The notes beneath the pieces are model-generated. The model was not told the origin of the DNA, ran no database searches, and saw only the letters and a program-made list of their open reading frames with translations. Source: an uncultured Anaerolineae bacterium (GTDB lineage Bacteria > Chloroflexota > Anaerolineae > Anaerolineales > UBA11858). From it: DNA of 8,900 nt. The position numbers and the translations under genes are program-made. Below, piece after piece: positions 4,954-8,900 of this stretch. The stretch lies in contig CALCSH010000125.1 in the NCBI GenBank assembly GCA_937893815.1, positions 1 through 8,900 on the forward strand, read 5' to 3'. The first letter of the stretch is position 1; each line of letters starts with the position of its first letter.

Positions 4954-7769
4954 TACACACCTATACCCTTCACAATTTCTTCCTGATCCACAGGCAGGCG
5001 GTCAATGCGCACGCCGACGGCGTTGTAGATGGCATTGGTGATGGCCGGGATGGTAGGGATGCTGACAATTTCGCCCACGCCTTTGGCACCATAGGGGCCA
5101 TCGGTGGTGGGGTGTTCGACGACGAAGGAAATAATCTCTGGCGTTTGGGTGATATTGGGCATACGGTAGCGCGCCAGATGATCGGTAAAGGGAACGCCCT
5201 TTTCGACGATGAAATTTTCAGTCAGCGCATGGCCGACACCCATCACCACACCGCCTTCGATCTGACCTTGCAATCCCAGCGGATTGATAACCTTGCCGAC
5301 ATCGTTAGCGCTTATCACGCGCAGCACCTTGACTTCACCGGTTCTCTTGTCCACTTCCACTTCGACGGCTTGAGCCGCGAAGGAGAAGGCAAAGTGCATA
5401 TCACCACCCTGACCCAGGGGGAGGGTATCAGGCGCCCAGTATTCGTACATGGCTTTGGCCTGGCGGCCTTCGGCGTGCATAATTTCCACGGCATCTCCGA
5501 GCGGAATTTGATGTCCGTTGACATGCGCCAGCCCTTCTTCGAAACGAATATTGGCGGGCGGTTGGTCATATTTTTCGGCCAGTGTGGTCGAGATGGCTTC
5601 GCGCAGGGTTTGCGCCGCATAGCGTGCCGCGTTGCCGGTGACATAGGTCTGGCGCGAGGCGGTCGTCGGGCCGCCATCGGGGGTCAGGTCGGTATCCATG
5701 ACGAGGACTTTGACATTTTTCGGCGCCAGGGCAAATTCTTCAGCGACAACCATTTGCAGCACAGTCACCAATCCCTGACCAAGTTCGGCGGAGGCGGTGC
5801 GCACTTCAAGGCTGCCATCGGAATACAACTCCACTTCCGCGCCGGCCTTATCGGGCGCGCCGCCCCCCAGTCCCGTGTTTTTGTAGGCCACAGCAAATCC
5901 CCAGGAGCGAGCTTTGCCCGGTTGTGTCGAATCAACTTTGGGTTTGAACGGCGACTCGTAGCCATCCGCTTTAGCGAGACGGTGCATTTCTGCATCTACC
6001 TTGTCGATGCATTCTTCTAATCCGACACTTTCGCGCAGCAATTGCCCGGTATTGGTGGTACTGCCGACACGCAAGGCGTTTTTGCGCCGGATTTCCACCG
6101 GGTCAATCTGTAGGGCTTCGGCAATGCGGTCCATCAGATTTTCGATGGCAAATTGGCCTTGCAAGGCGCCAAAACCGCGGAAAGCGCCCGAGGGAGGATT
6201 GTTGGTATACATGGCGTAGCAGTCGGCGCGCATATGAGCGACATCATATGGCCCGGAGGAGTGCGTGGTGGCGCGCCCCATAACTTTCTCGCCAAGTGAG
6301 GCATAGGCGCCAGTGTCGCCGTAGAGTTCGGTGGAGACGGCGACCAGATGGCCATCATTTTTGACGCCCGCCTTGACGCGAATTTGCGTGGCGTGACGTT
6401 TGGGATGCACCATCAGGCTTTCGTGGCGATCAAAGAGCAGCTTGACCGGTTTGTCGGTGGCATTCGCCAGCAAGGCAGCGTGTATTTGCCCGGCGATATC
6501 TTCCTTGCCGCCAAAGCCACCGCCCATCAATTGGCCGCGCACGCGCACGCGCTCGTCGGGCCAGCCCAGAACTGCAGCAACCTGGGAGCGGTCGGCGTAG
6601 GGAATTTGAGAGCCAACATAAATTTCCATGCGCCCGTTTTCGAGCGGGCGAGCGATGGTGCATTCGGGTTCCAAAAAAGCGTGATCGGTAGTCTGAGTGT
6701 AAAACGTATGCTCAAAAACATGATCGGCCTCAGCAAAACCGGTTTCCATATCACCTTTGCGCACTTTGATATGTTTGAGCAAATTGCCCTTTTCGTGCAA
6801 TTGGGGCGCTTCATCCGAGCGGGAGCGCACTGGGTTGTCGACCACCTCCTGGGCATCAAATTCAGCTTCGATCAAACTCAGCGCATGTGCGGCAACCGAT
6901 TCATTTTCAGCGGCCACAACCGCCACCGCATCCCCCACATAGCGGGCACGCTCACCGATGCCGACCAGTACCGGCCAGTCATCAATCACCAATCCGTGCA
7001 GATGTTTGCCAGGAATATCCTCAGCGGTCAGCACCGCGATCACACCGGAGAGTTGACGCGCGGCCTCCACGTTAAGTTGTGTGAGGATGCCATGTGGAAT
7101 ATTGGCGCGCTTGACACGACCATAGAGCATGCCTTCAAAAACCAGATCATCGGTGTAGAGCGCGGCGCCGTTGGCTTTTTCGATCGAATCGGGGCGAATA
7201 TTGATGTCACCGACCGCACGCAATGGCTCAGAAGAGCGTTCAATTTTGGGTAGTGAAAGTGGCTCTCCGGTCCGCAGGGTCTGAGCGGCGGCCTGGACGG
7301 CATTTTCGATGGAGGGGTATCCACCACAGCGGCAGAGCGTATCTTTGAGGGCATAACGAATTTCTTGCGATGTAGGTTCAGGATTATGTGCCAGCAAAGC
7401 ATGGGCGGTCATAATCTGGCCTGGGGTGCAGAATCCGCATTGGATGGCGCCGTGGGTGATGAAAGCTTCCTGGATTGGGTGAAGATTCTCCCCCTCACCC
7501 CTGCGCCCCTCCCCCAATGGGAGAGGGGATGGGGCGAGGGCTGATAAACCCTCAATCGTCAAGACATCTTTCCCATCCGCACGCGCTGCGGGGTACGTGC
7601 AGGAAACCATCGGCTCGCCGTTGACCAACACAGTGCAGGCGCCGCATTCGGCCTCTTCGCAGCCAATTTTTGTGCCGGTCAATCCCAGGCGCTTGCGCAA
7701 TAGATCGGCCAGGGTTTCACCCGGCAGCGCTTCAATTTGGACAGGTTTTCCATTTACCGTTAAATTCAT
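4953..7769 (-). CDS. Xanthine dehydrogenase-family fused [2Fe-2S] and molybdopterin subunit (XdhD-like)
   Basis: A 938-residue molybdenum hydroxylase polypeptide joining the small and large subunits. Residues 1-165 are the two [2Fe-2S] domains: Cys37, 42, 45 and 57 (CEEAECGAC then SC), and Cys111, 114, 146 and 148 (CGFC and CRC). From about 190 comes the Mo-cofactor part, with GGGFGGKE (416-423), GAFRGFG (528-534), PDGGPTTASRQTYVTGNA (697-714) and GAKGVGE ending in the catalytic Glu900. Glu423, Arg499 and Arg531 align from memory with bovine XDH Glu802, Arg880 and Arg912, favouring a purine-type substrate. The architecture matches E. coli XdhD (also fused, about 950 residues). The ATG at 7769 was chosen because GGGTGA lies 5 bases upstream and 1 base separates it from the FAD-subunit stop; GTG at 7778 would add three residues. 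Residues 76-93 are encoded by a GC-rich repeat. No in-frame TGA suggests selenocysteine. Confidence 0.92.
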   Translation of the reverse strand: MNLTVNGKPVQIEALPGETLADLLRKRLGLTGTKIGCEEAECGACTVLVNGEPMVSCTYPAARADGKDVLTIEGLSALAPSPLPLGEGRRGEGENLHPIQEAFITHGAIQCGFCTPGQIMTAHALLAHNPEPTSQEIRYALKDTLCRCGGYPSIENAVQAAAQTLRTGEPLSLPKIERSSEPLRAVGDINIRPDSIEKANGAALYTDDLVFEGMLYGRVKRANIPHGILTQLNVEAARQLSGVIAVLTAEDIPGKHLHGLVIDDWPVLVGIGERARYVGDAVAVVAAENESVAAHALSLIEAEFDAQEVVDNPVRSRSDEAPQLHEKGNLLKHIKVRKGDMETGFAEADHVFEHTFYTQTTDHAFLEPECTIARPLENGRMEIYVGSQIPYADRSQVAAVLGWPDERVRVRGQLMGGGFGGKEDIAGQIHAALLANATDKPVKLLFDRHESLMVHPKRHATQIRVKAGVKNDGHLVAVSTELYGDTGAYASLGEKVMGRATTHSSGPYDVAHMRADCYAMYTNNPPSGAFRGFGALQGQFAIENLMDRIAEALQIDPVEIRRKNALRVGSTTNTGQLLRESVGLEECIDKVDAEMHRLAKADGYESPFKPKVDSTQPGKARSWGFAVAYKNTGLGGGAPDKAGAEVELYSDGSLEVRTASAELGQGLVTVLQMVVAEEFALAPKNVKVLVMDTDLTPDGGPTTASRQTYVTGNAARYAAQTLREAISTTLAEKYDQPPANIRFEEGLAHVNGHQIPLGDAVEIMHAEGRQAKAMYEYWAPDTLPLGQGGDMHFAFSFAAQAVEVEVDKRTGEVKVLRVISANDVGKVINPLGLQGQIEGGVVMGVGHALTENFIVEKGVPFTDHLARYRMPNITQTPEIISFVVEHPTTDGPYGAKGVGEIVSIPTIPAITNAIYNAVGVRIDRLPVDQEEIVKGIGV
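7490..7545. repeat. GC-rich palindromic element, copy inside the Mo-hydroxylase gene
   Basis: A two-part hairpin. The outer arms 7492-7501 and 7531-7540 pair at 9 of 10 positions, the inner arms 7506-7515 and 7519-7528 at 9 of 10, with a small internal loop and a 3-base apex. It encodes SALAPSPLPLGEGRRGEG, placed between the usual LTIEGL and LHPIQEAF blocks of the [2Fe-2S] domain, where relatives have only a short loop. It shares its ATCAGCCCTC end and C-rich core with the copy in cofE, in the opposite orientation relative to the gene. Confidence 0.8.
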
Positions 7770-7770
7770 C

Positions 7771-8655
7771 TCATTCACCCGTTATCCCGGCAGATTGCCA
7801 GGCCATATTCAAGGTATCTTCCAATAAAACGCCAGCCATTTGATGCCGATATTCTTTGGTGGCGCGATGGCGACTGGTGCGAAAACTGGCCTCCGCTTGC
7901 ACGGCCTCGATCCCCGCCTGAATCGCTGCTGTGCCAAAAACCTGCCCGCGCAGCGTTTCCTCCGCCTGACGCAAGCGACGCGGCACCGGGCCGGATGGCC
8001 CCATGGCGATACGCGCAGCGGCAATAGTATCACCCTCACGTTGAAGCCAGACGGCGGCATTCAAGATAGCGATGGCAACGCCCTGGGGGCGCATGACGCG
8101 CTTGAAAGCTGAGGCTTGATGCATTCCCTTGAGGGGCTGATAAAACCCCACCAGGAGTTCCCGGCGCGGTTCCAGGGCTGATTGCCCCGGCCCGAGGAAG
8201 AGTTCTTCCATGGGGACACGGCGAGTCCCTGAAGAACTGGCGATAACTGCCTGCGCATCCAAAGCCACCAGCGCAATCGTGCCATCGGCAGCGGGCAGCG
8301 CATGAGCAACATTGCCGCCCAGGGTGGCAGTATTACGCACCTGTGGGCCACCGATCAGGCCGCAAGCCGTGGCCAATGCGGCAGCATGTTGGCAAACAAG
8401 TTCAGATTGGGTAATTCTCGAATGGGGAACAGCAGCACCGATAAACAACTCCCCTGATCGGATTTCGAGCGCTGTCATTTCGGGGATAGCGGTTACGTCC
8501 ACAAGTGTATGGACGGGGGCATGTCGGCCCTGCTGAAGATCGAGTAGCAGGTCGGTGCCTCCTGCGATCAGGTTGACATCACCGGGCGCGGTGTTGAGAG
8601 CCTGTAACGCATCTTGTACAGAACGAGCATTATGATAGGTTTTCCAAAGGTTCAT
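7771..8655 (-). CDS. Xanthine dehydrogenase-family FAD-binding subunit (CoxM/YgfM-like)
   Basis: A 294-residue FAD subunit of a molybdenum hydroxylase, which passes electrons from the [2Fe-2S] clusters to the external acceptor. FAD-binding motifs are LIAGGTDLLLDLQQG (29-43) and IGGPQVRNTATLGGNVAHALPAAD (101-124); the C-terminal half (from about 170) is the CO-dehydrogenase flavoprotein C-terminal domain, with FKRVMRPQGVAIAILNAAV (184-202) and ARIAMGPSGPVPRRLRQAEETLRG (214-237). Length is normal, and there is no [4Fe-4S]-type insertion as in 4-hydroxybenzoyl-CoA reductase. It is the first gene of the run; its TGA is followed after one base by the ATG of the fused Fe-S/Mo subunit, so the two are surely co-translated. 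The ATG at 8655 has no obvious Shine-Dalgarno sequence and directly follows a strong stem arm, which may control its translation. The electron acceptor (NAD, F420 or other) cannot be read from the sequence. Confidence 0.92.
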   Translation of the reverse strand: MNLWKTYHNARSVQDALQALNTAPGDVNLIAGGTDLLLDLQQGRHAPVHTLVDVTAIPEMTALEIRSGELFIGAAVPHSRITQSELVCQHAAALATACGLIGGPQVRNTATLGGNVAHALPAADGTIALVALDAQAVIASSSGTRRVPMEELFLGPGQSALEPRRELLVGFYQPLKGMHQASAFKRVMRPQGVAIAILNAAVWLQREGDTIAAARIAMGPSGPVPRRLRQAEETLRGQVFGTAAIQAGIEAVQAEASFRTSRHRATKEYRHQMAGVLLEDTLNMAWQSAGITGE

Positions 8656-8656
8656 A

Positions 8657-8760
8657 GGATCGGCGACCAGTACTCAACTATATCCGGCGGCACTTTTCGT
8701 CCAGGTTGGTCAGGAACCCGACGCCGCCGCAGGGGAAAAACCTGCGACGACCGCCGATCC
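8657..8760 (-). promoter_or_regulatory. Candidate structured 5' leader RNA before the FAD subunit gene
   Basis: On the minus strand, GGATCGGCG (8760-8752) pairs perfectly with CGCCGATCC (8665-8657), closing a region of about 100 bases. Inside it, an 11-bp hairpin (8751-8741 with 8733-8723, including two G-U pairs) has a 7-base loop. A second small hairpin follows (8723-8710). The 3' strand of the closing stem ends one base before the start codon, where a ribosome would bind. GCCGCCG (8691-8685) can also pair with the hairpin's 3' arm, giving an alternative fold. I do not recognise a known riboswitch class. Confidence 0.45.
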
Positions 8761-8772
8761 AATATTGGCGCC

Positions 8773-8778
8773 ATTTTA
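8773..8778 (-). promoter_or_regulatory. Possible -10 element for the molybdenum hydroxylase operon
   Basis: TAAAAT on the minus strand would start transcription near 8766, just before the structured leader. The spacing to a -35 is poor (no TTGACA-like hexamer at 17 bases; TTGAAA lies further upstream), so this is weak evidence. Confidence 0.3.
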
Positions 8779-8779
8779 A

Positions 8780-8832
8780 CATGAATTCAATTCAGGGGCG
8801 AGAATTTCAAAGAAATGGTATCCGAATTCATG
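8780..8832. repeat. 9-bp inverted repeat in the upstream control region
   Basis: CATGAATTC (8780-8788) and GAATTCATG (8824-8832) are perfect inverted copies, 44 bases start to start (about four helical turns). One lies beside the minus-strand -10 candidate and the other just upstream of the plus-strand TATAAT. It could be a dimeric or looping operator site. Confidence 0.4.
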
Positions 8833-8841
8833 AAAAGTCGT

Positions 8842-8847
8842 TATAAT
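8842..8847 (+). promoter_or_regulatory. Possible divergent promoter -10 (TATAAT)
   Basis: A consensus TATAAT on the plus strand, in a region AT-rich relative to the rest of the window, points towards the right edge and implies a divergent transcript beyond the window. No good -35 hexamer is seen at the right spacing. Transcription would start near 8854, so the start codon of any gene must lie at or after about 8897 or outside the window. Confidence 0.35.
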
Positions 8848-8900
8848 CTATGACTCCACTGAAAAAACTACCGTGCAGGTGTTCCCGCCGGAATATATGG

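Noticed and set aside
5112..7253. Long plus-strand open frames opposite the hydroxylase gene (302 and 301 codons)
   Set aside because: They are antisense to a clearly conserved protein, have no recognisable domains, and are expected in GC-rich codon patterns.
4953..7769. Selenocysteine-containing molybdenum hydroxylase, suggested by the SsnA neighbour
   Set aside because: There is no in-frame TGA, and all expected Cys ligands are encoded as Cys. A labile selenium ligand cannot be judged from sequence.
8657..8760. Purine riboswitch or known Moco riboswitch before the hydroxylase operon
   Set aside because: I cannot find the conserved purine-aptamer loops or a confident Moco consensus. It is kept only as an unclassified structured leader.
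8850..8900. ATG at 8850 opening a plus-strand frame to the window edge
   Set aside because: It lies only three bases after the TATAAT, upstream of the expected transcription start, and the 17 visible residues show nothing recognisable.

Overview
The window is a bacterial chromosome segment, roughly mid-50s % G+C by eye. Every well supported gene lies on the minus strand, so transcription runs from high to low coordinates. The gene content is two molybdenum-hydroxylase subunits, an SsnA-type amidohydrolase, and an F420 biosynthesis cluster that includes a stand-alone FbiB-type nitroreductase. This content, together with many short palindromic repeats, suggests an uncultured Chloroflexota (Anaerolineae-like) bacterium. 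That assignment is inference from gene content and protein style, not from a phylogenetic marker.

Right part (8900-4396): an apparent control region (8656-8900) holds a structured leader, an inverted repeat and a possible divergent promoter. It precedes the FAD subunit gene (8655-7771) and a fused [2Fe-2S]/molybdopterin subunit gene (7769-4953) of a xanthine dehydrogenase-family enzyme. After a long hairpin comes a small dual-specificity/tyrosine phosphatase gene (4878-4396). Middle (4297-2906): an SsnA-family amidohydrolase. The FAD subunit, fused Fe-S/Mo subunit and SsnA together resemble the ygfM-xdhD-ssnA set of enteric bacteria, which is linked to purine/urate catabolism.

Left part (2856-1): coenzyme F420 metabolism. 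The genes are NADPH:F420 oxidoreductase (npdG/fno), F420-0:gamma-glutamyl ligase (cofE), a PPOX-fold F420-dependent oxidoreductase, a nitroreductase-fold protein resembling the C-terminal domain of mycobacterial FbiB (dehydro-F420-0 reductase), and the first 61 codons of cofD/fbiA, which runs off the window. The last three are translationally packed: the PPOX stop abuts the nitroreductase start, and the nitroreductase stop overlaps the cofD start as ATGA. A reductase for dehydro-F420-0 implies the phosphoenolpyruvate-based F420 route.

The most unusual layer is repetitive DNA. A GC-rich hairpin element sits in-frame inside both the Mo-hydroxylase gene and cofE, in opposite orientations, adding about 14-18 residues to each protein. 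Heptamer-phased repeats lie in three intergenic gaps and, in-frame, inside ssnA. No insertion sequence, CRISPR array, tRNA or rRNA is seen.
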